A DNA stretch of 64,000 nucleotides from Devosia marina. GTDB taxonomy: Bacteria; Pseudomonadota; Alphaproteobacteria; Rhizobiales; Devosiaceae. Positions within the stretch are counted from its first letter, which is position 1; every line of letters starts with the position of its first letter. Position numbers and translations under genes: made by a program. Shown here piece by piece: positions 52,234-61,711 of the stretch. The stretch spans positions 1-64,000 of the forward strand of contig NZ_WQRF01000011.1 of assembly GCF_009758415.1 (NCBI RefSeq). The letters run 5' to 3'. Under the pieces are notes generated by a model. That model was not told the origin of the DNA, made no database searches, and saw only the letters and a list, made by a program, of their open reading frames with translations.

Positions 52234-54024
52234 ATGGCAGAGCCGAGCGCAATCACACTGGGCCGCAAGGACTGGCTGTGGCTTGTGGGAATCTGGGTGC
52301 TGGTCGCCGCCACCCTGTTGTGGCGCGGCGTCAACAGCGGCGCCGGTGTGCCGCTATTTCTCGATACTGATGACGCCATGCGCATGGTGGTGGTGCGCGA
52401 CTTTCTTGAGGGACAAGGCTGGTACGATCTGGTGCAGCATCGGCTCAACACGCCGTTCGGCGCAGAAGTCCACTGGTCGCGGCTGGTCGATCTACCGCTG
52501 GCTGGCCTGCTCTGGCTGGCGCGCCAATTCACCGAGTTCAGACAAGCCGAGTGGGTGGCCGGCATGGTCTGGCCGCTCTTGCTGCTTGGCGTGCTGCTCT
52601 GGCTCTGCGCCCGCGCGACGCTGGAGCTGGTGGGGCGGCCCGGATTGTTGCCCGGACTGGTTCTGCCGATCCTAAGCCCGGCCATTCTCGCCGAATTTTC
52701 GCCCGGCCGGGTCGACCACCACAATGTGATCATCGTTCTGACCATGGCCACGCTGCTCGCAAGCCTCGTGGCGCTGCGCAGGCCCGGTGCTGCCTGGATC
52801 GCCGGATTGTGTGCGGCGCTGGCGCTGTCGATCGCCCTTGAAGCGGTGCCGGTCATGCTGGCCGCAGTGCTGGCCTTTGGCCTGGGCTATGTCGCCGACC
52901 CGGCCCGCGCCGGCAATCTGATGCGGTTTGGCTTGGGTCTTAGCGGCGGGATGGCGGGGCTTCTGATGCTGGCCCGGCCGCCCGGCCGCTGGCTGGAGGC
53001 GGCCTGCGACATGATCTCGCCGGTTTATGTTCTGGCCACTGTCCTGGCCGGGCTCGCCCTTGTGCTGGTGGCGCGCCTGCCTGCGCCGCGCCAGGCCTGG
53101 CAGCGGCTGATGCTGCTGGCCGGACTCGGGCTTGCCGCAGGCGCTGCTGTCGTCCTTGCCTATCCACAGTGCCTGGGCGGCCCTTATGCAGCGCTCGATC
53201 CCTGGCTGCAGGACAACTGGATCGGCGCCATTATCGAAGCCAAGCCCTGGCATGCCTCGCTGCCCGAATTGCCGGCCTATGCCATCACCGTGGGTGCACC
53301 GGTTTTTCTGGGGCTGGTCGCAGCCGTCCTGGCCTTTCGCTCGACACCAGAAAAGCGGCTGGGCTGGCTGACACTGCTGGTGTTTCTGGTGCTCACAATG
53401 GTGGTCATGCTGGGGCAGATCCGGGGGGCGCGGCTGGCCATTCTGCCCACCATCCCGGCCGCAGCCTGGCTGATCGCGGCGACGCGGCAACGCTATCTGG
53501 CCCGCCGCCAACTGCTGCCTGGCCTGTCGTTTGCCGGTGCCTGGCTGGTGTGCTCCGGGATAATCCTCAGTATCGTGGTGTCCAGCGTAGTCAATGTCCT
53601 GCCCGATGGACGGGCCCAACTGGTCAGCGCGACCCGCGCCAGCAAATTGCCCTGCCTTGCCGGTGACGCCTTTGCCGATCTGCGCGGCCTGCCGCCGGAA
53701 CGGGTCATGACGCCGATTGATCTGGGCGCGCATCTGCTGCTCGAAACGCCGCATGGCGTGGTGGCAGCGCCCTATCATCGCAATGAAGCGGGCGTCCTGG
53801 ACACTTTCCGCTTCTTCAATCAGCCGGTAGGCGAAGCTCGGCAGATTGCCCGGACGCGCGGGCTGGGATTGCTGGTCACCTGCCCCGCCATGCCGGAAAT
53901 GCAGGGCACCGGCCTTGGTGAGGCCAACACCGTCTTGAGCCTGCTGGCCGCCGGCACGCCGCCGGACTGGCTGGAGGACGTCTCCGTTGGCGGGCCGCTC
54001 AAAATCTATGCGATCCTACCGTAG
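52234..54024 (+). CDS. GT-C-like multi-helix membrane protein
   Basis: A 596-residue protein with about twelve helices. The first extracytoplasmic loop has FLDTDDAMRMVVVRDFLEGQ, GWYDLVQHRLN and VHWSRLVDLPLA; a DxD-like acidic motif and H/W residues at this place are features of GT-C glycosyltransferases, which use polyprenyl-phosphate sugars. The second loop has GRVDHHNVIIVL. The closing 150 residues form a soluble domain. No other glycan genes are adjacent, and the sugar and acceptor are unknown. The ATG at 52234 is the start; upstream frame is out of place. Confidence 0.75.
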   Translation: MAEPSAITLGRKDWLWLVGIWVLVAATLLWRGVNSGAGVPLFLDTDDAMRMVVVRDFLEGQGWYDLVQHRLNTPFGAEVHWSRLVDLPLAGLLWLARQFTEFRQAEWVAGMVWPLLLLGVLLWLCARATLELVGRPGLLPGLVLPILSPAILAEFSPGRVDHHNVIIVLTMATLLASLVALRRPGAAWIAGLCAALALSIALEAVPVMLAAVLAFGLGYVADPARAGNLMRFGLGLSGGMAGLLMLARPPGRWLEAACDMISPVYVLATVLAGLALVLVARLPAPRQAWQRLMLLAGLGLAAGAAVVLAYPQCLGGPYAALDPWLQDNWIGAIIEAKPWHASLPELPAYAITVGAPVFLGLVAAVLAFRSTPEKRLGWLTLLVFLVLTMVVMLGQIRGARLAILPTIPAAAWLIAATRQRYLARRQLLPGLSFAGAWLVCSGIILSIVVSSVVNVLPDGRAQLVSATRASKLPCLAGDAFADLRGLPPERVMTPIDLGAHLLLETPHGVVAAPYHRNEAGVLDTFRFFNQPVGEARQIARTRGLGLLVTCPAMPEMQGTGLGEANTVLSLLAAGTPPDWLEDVSVGGPLKIYAILP

Positions 54025-54032
54025 CGCATGCT

Positions 54033-54071
54033 AAAAAAAAAAAAAAAAAGTCGTCCCGGCAAGCCGGGACG
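54033..54071 (-). terminator. Terminator of msrA with a 17-T tract
   Basis: On the minus strand CGTCCCGGC-TT-GCCGGGACG (54052-54071) is followed by GAC and a run of 17 T (54033-54049). The stem is perfect, and the run is the longest homopolymer noticed in this window. Confidence 0.9.
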
Positions 54072-54102
54072 CCTCTTGCCACGTCGTGATCGCGGCAGCG
54101 CG

Positions 54103-54759
54103 CTATTCGGCGGCCACGCCGGTGCCGATGGGGCAGCTCACCCCGGTGCCTGCCAGGCCGCAATAGCCATTGGGGTTCTTGGCCAGATATTGCTGGTGAT
54201 AGGTCTCGGCAAAATAGAAAGGCCCGGCCGGGGCGATTTCGGTGGTGATCTTTCCCAGCCCACGGGCGTCGAGCGCCCGCTGATAGGCGGTGCGGCTGTT
54301 CTCGACGAGCGCGGCCTGTTCGGGCGTGGTCGTGTAGATCGCCGAGCGATATTGGGTGCCCACATCATTACCCTGACGCATGCCCTGGGTCGGATCATGT
54401 TCTTCCCAGAAGCTCTTGAGCAGGGTGTCGAGGCTGATCACGGCCGGGTCATAGACCACCTTGACCGCCTCGGTATGGCCGGTGCGGCCCGAGCACACCT
54501 CTTCATAGCTCGGATTGGGCGTATGTCCGCCCTGGTAGCCCACGGCGGTGACATGGACGCCGGGCAGTTTCCAGAACAGGCGCTCGGCGCCCCAGAAGCA
54601 GCCCAGGCCAAAATAGATGGTTTCAGCCCCGGCCGGATAAGGCCCCTTGAGCGCCTGGCCATTGACGAAATGGTCTGGCGCGACAGGCATCACCTCGTCG
54701 CGGCCCGGGAGAGCCTCGGCAGGTGTGGGGATCGTGGTCGGCATTTGACGGAAGAACAT
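54103..54759 (-). CDS. msrA: Peptide methionine-(S)-S-oxide reductase MsrA
   Basis: MsrA repairs oxidised methionine. The 218-residue protein has the catalytic Cys54 in GLGCFWGAE, then [33 protein letters not shown] and FFxEEHDPT-like [10 protein letters not shown]. The C-terminus has two more cysteines in [13 protein letters not shown] that recycle the enzyme. It is of the long form with an N-terminal extension of about 45 residues. Followed by a strong terminator. Not fused to MsrB. Confidence 0.96.
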   Translation of the reverse strand: MFFRQMPTTIPTPAEALPGRDEVMPVAPDHFVNGQALKGPYPAGAETIYFGLGCFWGAERLFWKLPGVHVTAVGYQGGHTPNPSYEEVCSGRTGHTEAVKVVYDPAVISLDTLLKSFWEEHDPTQGMRQGNDVGTQYRSAIYTTTPEQAALVENSRTAYQRALDARGLGKITTEIAPAGPFYFAETYHQQYLAKNPNGYCGLAGTGVSCPIGTGVAAE

Positions 54760-54814
54760 CAGTTGCTCCTTTTAGCCCTCTATACAGTGACGAGCGCAAA
54801 ACGGTTACGCCGGC

Positions 54815-55138
54815 TCATATCTGTTCCTGACGCAGGAAGCGCTCGCGACGCGGCCGGCGGCCGGCCAGCGCGATGACAATACCGGGCAGGCCGAGAACGG
54901 CAAAGGCCGGATAGGTCAGAAGCGCCTGCATGGCCGCATCGAGCAGATCGGCAAAAAAGCGGCTTTCGAAAAACCCGCTGACTGCCGCAAGACTTGGTGG
55001 GTGAAGCTGGGTCCAGGCGCCACCCAGGCTGGTGAAGACAAGCGCATTGGCCGCCAATGACTTGGTGCCATCAACCACAAGAAGAACCAGCGCCAGGCCA
55101 ATCAGCCAGGTGCCCAATATTCTCAAGACAAGCCGCAT
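54815..55138 (-). CDS. Conserved two-helix membrane protein
   Basis: A 107-residue protein with helices at about residues 5-25 and 70-92. LVVDGTKSLAANALVFTSLG and TYPAFAVLGLPGIVIALAGRRPRR are recalled as conserved in Hyphomicrobiales proteins of unknown role, often near msrA or tRNA genes. The ATG at 55138 starts the first helix. A 14-bp perfect palindrome lies 18 bp upstream. Confidence 0.72.
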   Translation of the reverse strand: MRLVLRILGTWLIGLALVLLVVDGTKSLAANALVFTSLGGAWTQLHPPSLAAVSGFFESRFFADLLDAAMQALLTYPAFAVLGLPGIVIALAGRRPRRERFLRQEQI

Positions 55139-55155
55139 CTACATTCCCTGTGCCT

Positions 55156-55169
55156 GACTTGATCAAGTC
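55156..55169. promoter_or_regulatory. Perfect 14-bp palindrome GACTTGATCAAGTC
   Basis: It lies 18 bp before the start of the two-helix membrane protein gene. The core TTGATCAA is not an FNR/FixK box (which needs TTGAT-N4-ATCAA). Possible operator or chance. Confidence 0.3.
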
Positions 55170-55406
55170 GAAACGGCCCCGGTTCGTTCCGCTGCCGGGC
55201 ACAAACGCCTTGTGCCATGCAGAAGGACCCGCCACAAGCTGCCGGTTTCTTGGTTGATGTGGTTATCCGGGCCGTCAAAAACAATCGGGGACGCGCCAAA
55301 GTGATCCCTTGCGCCGCAAACGATGATGAGTATATTGCGCCTCGCTTGCAGCGGCCCTCAGGGGACCCGCGATCCCGGCCTTTCCAGACCGGGCATGAAG
55401 CGATGC

Positions 55407-55496
55407 GGAGAGGTGGCCGAGTGGTCGAAGGCGCACGCCTGGAAAGTGTGTAGGCGGGGAACCGTCTCAAGGGTTCGAATCCCTTTCTCTCCGCCA
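55407..55496 (+). tRNA. tRNA-Ser (anticodon GGA)
   Basis: A 90-nt class II tRNA including the encoded CCA (55494-55496). The acceptor stem is GGAGAGG with TCTCTCC (one G-U pair) and discriminator G at 55493. The anticodon loop CTGGAAA gives GGA, which reads UCC and UCU. A long variable arm and the T-loop GGTTCGAATCC are present, as expected for serine. It is followed by 380 bases without a supported gene. Confidence 0.97.
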
Positions 55497-55876
55497 TTTC
55501 TAAGTCATTGAAATTGCTAGAGCCGAATTCGAATCGAAAGTCGGATTCTTGCACAGCATCCTGTCACGCCGATAGGATGTTTGGTTCTCGCATAAGTCTG
55601 TCGAATCTTTGTGACGTTGCCCCCACCTTCTATCCAGCGTGATTTAGGCTCGAGCGGTTGTACTGGCCGATTTGGCCTGGGTGAGCAATTCTTTGGTGTT
55701 GATGGTCCACAGTGACACAACCTGCCTTGCGAACTGACATTGGAAGACTGGACGGAGGACATAGGATCGGAAGCCGCCTGACGATAACGCGCCCCTAATC
55801 AGTGGTTGTCTCGTTTGGGCATCCGCCCCTTACCCGCCGGTCGGCTCTTGGGTCGCTGGGGCAGGGCTAAGGGTCT
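55497..55876. other. Gene-poor stretch after tRNA-Ser
   Basis: About 380 bases between the tRNA and a GGDEF gene. A 61-codon open frame on the minus strand (55644-55829) lacks an ATG and matches no family I recognise; it may be a remnant. tRNA genes are usual integration targets, but no attachment repeat of the tRNA 3' end was seen within the window. Confidence 0.5.
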
Positions 55877-56839
55877 TCAAGCTGCCACTCGGTTTCGTCC
55901 TGAGTTCTTGGCCTCATAGAGGGCGACATCGGCGCGGTGGATCAGATCGGACGGACTGGAGTCGGATGACACCAATGTAGCGGCGCCGAAACTGGCCGTA
56001 ATGCCGACCTCCCCGGTGTCCGTCTGCAGACGGATGGCCGCGATGGCCGCTCGCATGCGTTCTGCGACGGCTAGCGCACCACTGAGTTCTGCACCAGGCA
56101 AGGACACGCAGAATTCCTCACCGCCCAATCTGCCGAGGCTATCACCGCGCCGGAGCTGGTCGTTGATGGCCTTGGCAATCGCCACCAGAGCTTCATCGCC
56201 AACGGCGTGACCAAACTGGTCATTCAGACTCTTGAAGTTGTCCGCGTCGATCATCAGGCATGAGAGGGGCGATCCTTTTTGGGCAGCCAGGACCATATCG
56301 CGCGCGGCGGTTGCCATAAAAGAAGAGCGACGCATTGCCCCGGTCAATCCGTCGAGTGACGCTAGCAGCCGCAGTTCGAATTGCTCCATGGTGAGGTTGG
56401 CGAGATCTGCGAGCAGCTTCAACTGGTGGGGTTCGATATCCCGTGGACTGGAATCGATGGCGCAAAGGGCGCCAAGTGGGGTGCCGTCCGCAGCGCGAAG
56501 CGGGACGCCTGCGTAAAACCGGATACCAGGGTGGCCGGTGACGAGCGGGTTATCAACGAAGCGCCGGTCCGCCGAAGCATCTTTGATCACCATCGGCCCA
56601 TGTCCTGTCATCGTATGGGCACAGAAAGACTGACTACGCGGTGTCTCCTCAATGCCCAATCCCTGTTCAGACTTGAACCACTGTCGGTCACGATCAACGA
56701 GCGTGATCGCGGCAATGGGAACATCGAGCAGAGCGGATACAAGACGCGTGATACGATCAAAGGCATCGTCCTTTGGCGTATCGAGAAGATTGTATTGATG
56801 GAGCTTTCTCAGTCGTAATTCTTCGTCTTCGCGGCTCAC
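55877..56839 (-). CDS. GAF-GGDEF diguanylate cyclase
   Basis: A 320-residue soluble protein. Residues about 20-155 form a GAF domain (PIAAITLVDRDRQWFKSEQG, FCAHTM, YAGVPLRAADGTPLGALCAI). Residues about 160-318 form the GGDEF domain with SLDGLTGAMRRS, FKSLNDQFGHAVGDEAL and the active motif GGEEF, an accepted variant. It should make cyclic di-GMP in response to a small molecule or light/redox signal at the GAF domain. It is transcribed alone. Confidence 0.93.
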   Translation of the reverse strand: MSREDEELRLRKLHQYNLLDTPKDDAFDRITRLVSALLDVPIAAITLVDRDRQWFKSEQGLGIEETPRSQSFCAHTMTGHGPMVIKDASADRRFVDNPLVTGHPGIRFYAGVPLRAADGTPLGALCAIDSSPRDIEPHQLKLLADLANLTMEQFELRLLASLDGLTGAMRRSSFMATAARDMVLAAQKGSPLSCLMIDADNFKSLNDQFGHAVGDEALVAIAKAINDQLRRGDSLGRLGGEEFCVSLPGAELSGALAVAERMRAAIAAIRLQTDTGEVGITASFGAATLVSSDSSPSDLIHRADVALYEAKNSGRNRVAA

Positions 56840-57099
56840 GGTTCTCGCCCCCTCGATTGTGCAATGCGAGACATGTGTGCCTCTCGCACTGGGTATGACA
56901 GTTAGCCGAAGAGTCTAAATTTTTGGCTATGGTTCACCCGTGTGTTGATTGTCGCCAGGTTCTGCTGGACGGACTGCACCTGTGCACAATCCGCCGCGAT
57001 ACCTTGATCGAGACTCGCGCGTTCGTCGCGGATAGGAGCCGCGAACCGCGGGCCATTCAGCTATCCACATTGGACACTGCTTCTTGACCTGGACATCCT

Positions 57100-58401
57100 T
57101 CAATCGATGGTCGCCACCCGGCGGGACATGGCCGCCTGCAGGCCCAGATAGAGCATCGAGCCGAGCACGCAATAGGCTGCGTAACCGAAGGTCTGGACCG
57201 TAATGGGGGCACCTGTGTCAATCAGGTAGCCGGCAATGCCAGGCCCGAGTGCGGACGCCGCGACCAGGGCCGCCGTCACCAGCGAGCGTACGGCACCGAT
57301 ATGCGCCGTGCCGTAGATTTCGGCCCACAAGGCGCCGACCACTGGGTTGGTCATCCCCTGCGTCAGCCCGATGCAGACAAAGGCGACCGGCATGGACCAT
57401 ATTGGCGCAAAAGTGCCCAGGATCAGGCTTGCGACGGCCAGGGGCAAGAGCACGAAAGGCATCAGCCGCCAGGCACCGAACCGGTCGACGAGGAAGCCGG
57501 CAAAGATCGAGGATACTGCCACGGACAGCGACAGGAAGGGAAACATGGCGGTAAAGACCGTCAGGTCCCAGCCCTTTACCTCAGTCAGGTGTGCCTGGTG
57601 GAAGATATAGAGCGTCCCGATCGCCGGGGGCGCCATAATTCCGGGCAGCAGGAAATAGAACAGGGGATCGCGCAGCACGCGCGACCGGGTCCATTGCAGC
57701 CCTGTCGGCTCCAGCATGCCCCCGCCGTCGGGATTGGGGATGACCGGGCGCCCTTTGCGGCCCTCGGGCGGATCGCGCAACAGGAACCAGATGGCTGGCA
57801 CAACAAGCCCCATCAACACGGCCGCCGCACCGGCCCAGACATTGCGCCATCCAAAGGTCAGGATCGAAACGGTCAGGACAAAGGGGAGAACTGCGTCACC
57901 CAGGGTAAAGCCCAATCCGGCAAAGGACAGGGCCCGGCCCCGGAAGCGGTTGAACCAGCGGGACATGGTGGTCATGGCGACGTGGCTCAACATGCCCTGG
58001 CCGAAGAAGCGCAACATCGCCAGCGCCAGCACCAGAATGGCAACATGGCCCGCCCCAGCCATGATCAAGGCCGTGGCGGCAAGGCCGAGCATGCAGATGA
58101 TGGCGAGACGCCGGGCGGGAAACTTGTCGGCCAGTATCCCCGCAAAGACCAGTACGCTGGCACTGGCAAGCGTGGCCAGAGTGTAGAAACCGCCGAACTG
58201 GCCATGTGACAGCCCGAATTCGGTTCGCAGCGCCGTGTTGAACTGGGCGATGAAATTTGTCTGACCAGGCATTGTGGCCAGTGTCATCATGGCGCCACCG
58301 GCAATCCACTGCCATTGGCGGCCCGTCAACTCGGAGAGAGGCGGAGACTTTGGCGGGGCAAGAACGGACACGGTGGGACTTTCACGGCAGAGCGCCGGCA
58401 T
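57100..58401 (-). CDS. MFS transporter
   Basis: A 433-residue major facilitator with about twelve helices and a basic first cytoplasmic loop: ILADKFPARRLAIICML matches the loop 2-3 motif. It resembles oxalate/nitrate-type or monocarboxylate carriers more than the 23-27 kb YbjJ-like set. The start could be ATG at 58401 or an internal GTG a few codons on. No partner gene points to a substrate. Confidence 0.9.
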   Translation of the reverse strand: MPALCRESPTVSVLAPPKSPPLSELTGRQWQWIAGGAMMTLATMPGQTNFIAQFNTALRTEFGLSHGQFGGFYTLATLASASVLVFAGILADKFPARRLAIICMLGLAATALIMAGAGHVAILVLALAMLRFFGQGMLSHVAMTTMSRWFNRFRGRALSFAGLGFTLGDAVLPFVLTVSILTFGWRNVWAGAAAVLMGLVVPAIWFLLRDPPEGRKGRPVIPNPDGGGMLEPTGLQWTRSRVLRDPLFYFLLPGIMAPPAIGTLYIFHQAHLTEVKGWDLTVFTAMFPFLSLSVAVSSIFAGFLVDRFGAWRLMPFVLLPLAVASLILGTFAPIWSMPVAFVCIGLTQGMTNPVVGALWAEIYGTAHIGAVRSLVTAALVAASALGPGIAGYLIDTGAPITVQTFGYAAYCVLGSMLYLGLQAAMSRRVATID

Positions 58402-58477
58402 GACCGGATGGATATGAAAATTCGGCCGAGAGTTCGGCCCGAGGCGGGTTGGATCAGCCTATCACCGACTGGTGGGG

Positions 58478-58837
58478 CTACCCAGCATTCCTTTGCGCAC
58501 AGGCAATGCAGAGTGTGGCGGCCGGGTCGATGTCGAGACGCTTGATAGCAATGGGTTCGCCGCAATCCAGGCATTCACCGAATTCGCCGGCTTCCAGGCG
58601 CCGCAGCGCCATTTCCAGCGCGACCTTCCTGGCCTGGCGCCGCTGACCGGAGGCCTGCGCCAGCGCCTGTCCTTGCATGGCGTCCATGCGAGACAGGCGG
58701 CCGACACTCTGCTGGTCGAGCTCAACGGGCGCCCGATCGGATGCGGTGCCGGCGGCCAGGCGCTGCAGTTCCGCGAGTTCGTTGCGGATAAGAGCCTCGA
58801 AACGCGGCGCATCTTTCTGCTCGAACTGACTGGGCAT
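58478..58837 (-). CDS. DksA/TraR-family C4 zinc-finger protein
   Basis: A 119-residue protein with an N-terminal coiled-coil region and a C-terminal zinc finger: Cys89 and Cys92 in CLDCGE, Cys110 and Cys113 in CIAC. Full DksA has about 150 residues and an acidic coiled-coil tip; this is the shorter TraR/YbiI type that may also bind RNA polymerase. It is last in a SulP-Usp-DksA-like operon. The Met at 58837 follows GGGGGAC. Confidence 0.92.
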   Translation of the reverse strand: MPSQFEQKDAPRFEALIRNELAELQRLAAGTASDRAPVELDQQSVGRLSRMDAMQGQALAQASGQRRQARKVALEMALRRLEAGEFGECLDCGEPIAIKRLDIDPAATLCIACAQRNAG

Positions 58838-58925
58838 GCGGTCCCCCTGGCGACGGAGCGGCTTTGGCACCGAGCTTAGCGTGGCGGCCGCCGAACACAA
58901 AATGAACGGCGGCCGGCCGGTCCTG

Positions 58926-59780
58926 TCAGCGGAACAGCATTACAGGGCGCTTCACCGAGCGGACCATTTCGGCAGTGGTGCTGCCGATGATGAAGCTGCG
59001 GATGCGCGAATGCCCATAGGCGCCCATCACCAGCAGGTCGATATGGTCGGCCTCGGCATGGCTGGCGATGATTTTTTCCGGCTCGCCTTCCTCGATATGC
59101 GTATGGATGGTGTAGCCGGCGCTGCGCAGCACATTGGCAGCGGTCTCGAGCTTGCCGCGGCTTTCCGGGGCATCCTTGCCAACCGTCACCATGTGGCCCT
59201 CAAGGCCCGGGAACAGCTTCCCGGTGGCGATGTGGTTGATCGCTTTCATCACGCTCGGGCCGCCATCGAAGGCGACAAGGAAGCGCTTGACCGGCTGGAA
59301 GGCGCGCGACGCGACCAGTACTGGCCTGGTGCTGGTCCGCACCACGCGTTCAAGGTTCGATCCCAGATGCAGCTTGGCAAAATCGGCCGCTTCGCCGCGC
59401 TTGCCGATCAGGATCAGGTCGGCGTCCTTTTCGAGCTCCTGGACGGCCTCAACCACGTCGCCATTGCGCAACTTGCCGACGGCGCTCTCGACACCTGCCT
59501 CAAGCAGACGGCTGACGCCGGCATCGACGATCAGCCGCCCGCGCTGCTGGGCCAGCTTGGCGCGCTGGGCATCGTGTTCGGCCAATTCGTTGAGCAGGCT
59601 CGTGCGGGCGCCCAGTTCCAGGCTACCCGATAGATCGGCCGGTGTGCTCGCTAGGTCGCGGCGGCCGATGACGTGCACGACGTCCACACTGGCGCCAATG
59701 GTGGTGGCCACCCAGGCGGCGTGATCGAGCACGCTCTGGGCATAGGTCGAGCCGTCGATGAAGGCGATGAGTTTTGCCAT
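58926..59780 (-). CDS. Universal stress protein, tandem UspA domains
   Basis: A 284-residue protein of two Usp domains. The second has the full ATP-binding motif MGAYGHSRIRSFIIGSTT (G-2x-G-9x-G-S/T). The first has a degenerate IGKRGEAADFAKLHLGS. Tandem Usps serve in survival under energy or oxidative stress. It follows the SulP gene by 15 bp. Confidence 0.94.
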   Translation of the reverse strand: MAKLIAFIDGSTYAQSVLDHAAWVATTIGASVDVVHVIGRRDLASTPADLSGSLELGARTSLLNELAEHDAQRAKLAQQRGRLIVDAGVSRLLEAGVESAVGKLRNGDVVEAVQELEKDADLILIGKRGEAADFAKLHLGSNLERVVRTSTRPVLVASRAFQPVKRFLVAFDGGPSVMKAINHIATGKLFPGLEGHMVTVGKDAPESRGKLETAANVLRSAGYTIHTHIEEGEPEKIIASHAEADHIDLLVMGAYGHSRIRSFIIGSTTAEMVRSVKRPVMLFR

Positions 59781-59795
59781 GTGGTCGTTCTCCTC

Positions 59796-61283
59796 CTAGT
59801 GCCCCATGAGGCGTTCGAGCGCCCCGGGCTTATCGTGAATGCCCAGCCTGTCGACAATGGTCTCGCTGGCCTCGTTCATGCCCACCAGATTGACCTCGGC
59901 CCCCTCGCGGCGGAATTTGAGGACGATCATGTCGAGCGCCTGCACGCTGGAGATGTCCCAGATATGGGCGTGGGTGACATCGATAGTGACCTTTTCCAGG
60001 CTTTCCTTGAAGTCGAAAGCGGCGTTGAAATCCTCGACCGAAGCGAAAAACACTTGCCCCTCGACCGTATAGGTCCGCTCGCGGCCGTCGGCTGACAGGT
60101 CCGAAGTGATGCGGAAGATCTGCGAAATCTTCCAGGCAAAGAAGATGCCCGAGAGCAGGACGCCGATCAGCACGCCAATGGCCAGATTGTGGGTGTAAAT
60201 CACCGTCACCACGGTGGCGATCATCACGATCGAGGAGCTACGCGGATGGATGGCCAGGTTCTTGATCGAGCTCCAGGAGAAGGTGCCGATCGAGACCATG
60301 ATCATGATGGCCACCAATGCGGGCATGGGAATCTGGCTGACCAGATCGCCCAGCACCAGGATCAGGAACAGCAGAAAAATCCCGGCACAAAAGGTCGAAA
60401 GCCGTCCGCGGCCGCCCGATTTCACATTGATGATCGACTGGCCGATCATGGCGCAGCCGGCCATGCCGCCAATAAAGCCGGTGGCGGTATTGGCGATGCC
60501 CTGGCCGATGCATTCCTGGTTGCGGTCGCTCCTGGTGTCGGTCAGCTCATCCACGATCTGTGCCGTCATCAGGGATTCGAGCAGGCCCACCACGGCCACT
60601 GCGGCCGAATAGGGCAGAATGATCATCAGGGTTTCTAAATTGAGCGGGATCTGCGGGATCAGGAACACCGGCAGAGTATCGGGCAGCGCGCCCATGTCGC
60701 CTACGGTGCGGACATCGAGGCCGAGCGCCAGCGACAAGGCGGTCAACACGACGATGCAGACCAGCGGCGAGGGGATGACTTTGGTGATGCGCGGGAAGAG
60801 ATAGATGATGGCAAGGCCGCCAGCGACCATCACATAGGTCAGCCAGGTGACATTGGTCAGCTCGGGAAGCTGGGCCATGAAGATGAGAATGGCCAAAGCG
60901 TTGACGAAGCCGGTCATCACCGATTTCGAAACGAAGCGCATAACATAGCCGAGCTTGAGAAAGCCCGCGCCAATCTGCAGCAAACCAGCCAGCACTGTCG
61001 CGGCCAGCAGGTATTCAAGGCCGTGATCCCTGACCAGGGTGACCATGAGTACGGCCGTTGCCGCCGTTGCCGCCGAGATCATGCCGGGGCGGCCGCCGAC
61101 AAAGGCGATCAGAACGGCGATCGAGAAGGAGGCGTAGAGGCCGACCTTGGGGTCGACGCCCGCGATAATGGAAAAGGCAATGGCTTCGGGAATCAGCGCG
61201 AGGGCAACGACAAGTCCGGCGAGAATGTCGGCGCGGATATTGCCGAACCATTCGGCGCGCATGCGGGGAAGAAAATCTTGCAT
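59796..61283 (-). CDS. SulP-family anion transporter with STAS domain
   Basis: A 495-residue SulP protein with about ten to twelve helices (residues 15-375), marked by [20 protein letters not shown] and [14 protein letters not shown] [20 protein letters not shown]. The C-terminal STAS domain spans about 390-490 ([20 protein letters not shown]). SulP members carry sulfate, bicarbonate or carboxylates; no ion can be assigned. First gene of a three-gene operon with Usp and the DksA-like protein. Confidence 0.94.
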   Translation of the reverse strand: MQDFLPRMRAEWFGNIRADILAGLVVALALIPEAIAFSIIAGVDPKVGLYASFSIAVLIAFVGGRPGMISAATAATAVLMVTLVRDHGLEYLLAATVLAGLLQIGAGFLKLGYVMRFVSKSVMTGFVNALAILIFMAQLPELTNVTWLTYVMVAGGLAIIYLFPRITKVIPSPLVCIVVLTALSLALGLDVRTVGDMGALPDTLPVFLIPQIPLNLETLMIILPYSAAVAVVGLLESLMTAQIVDELTDTRSDRNQECIGQGIANTATGFIGGMAGCAMIGQSIINVKSGGRGRLSTFCAGIFLLFLILVLGDLVSQIPMPALVAIMIMVSIGTFSWSSIKNLAIHPRSSSIVMIATVVTVIYTHNLAIGVLIGVLLSGIFFAWKISQIFRITSDLSADGRERTYTVEGQVFFASVEDFNAAFDFKESLEKVTIDVTHAHIWDISSVQALDMIVLKFRREGAEVNLVGMNEASETIVDRLGIHDKPGALERLMGH

Positions 61284-61711
61284 CTGGGGTCCATCTGTGG
61301 AGTGCCGCTGTCAGAAGGCTTCTGGCGGCTGTCGCGACACAGGGATGTCCTGAAGGAAGAATGGTCGGCGGCGGCAATGCCCGTTGCGGGCCCTACGAAA
61401 CGCGGTCGTCTGCGCGTGAAATGACATGGAAATCAAAGACCATGCCCGAGGCAGTCTGACCGGCAGCCGAACGCTTCAGGCGCTCCGTTGCATCGATGTT
61501 CATACGATCTGGTAGGTGACCGGGGGATAGGCGCCCGGAGAAGCCACCCGCAGGCGCGGGTCCGACGACGTTATGTGAATGCCCTAGATGGGGCGGGCGC
61601 GCAAGGCATATCAGGCATGCGTTCAATGCATGCCTCGAAGACCAGCAGCAGCGCCCGCTGTGCCAGAAAACGGGTCCCTTGCCTGTCATCCTGCGCTGAG
61701 GGGGGTGAAGC
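61284..61711. other. Intergenic region with two palindromes
   Basis: About 430 bases between SulP and the O-antigen-ligase-like gene, both on the minus strand. CAGAAG-G-CTTCTG (61312-61324) lies 28 bp before the SulP start, and AGGCATGC-GTTCAAT-GCATGCCT (61613-61635) lies 77 bp after the O-antigen-ligase-like stop. No supported gene was seen. Confidence 0.5.

Noticed and set aside
55156..55169. FNR/FixK box reading of GACTTGATCAAGTC
   Set aside because: The FNR/FixK consensus needs four bases between TTGAT and ATCAA; here the half-sites overlap.
55123..55554. A 143-codon minus-strand frame over tRNA-Ser
   Set aside because: It runs antisense through the tRNA, which is unambiguous.
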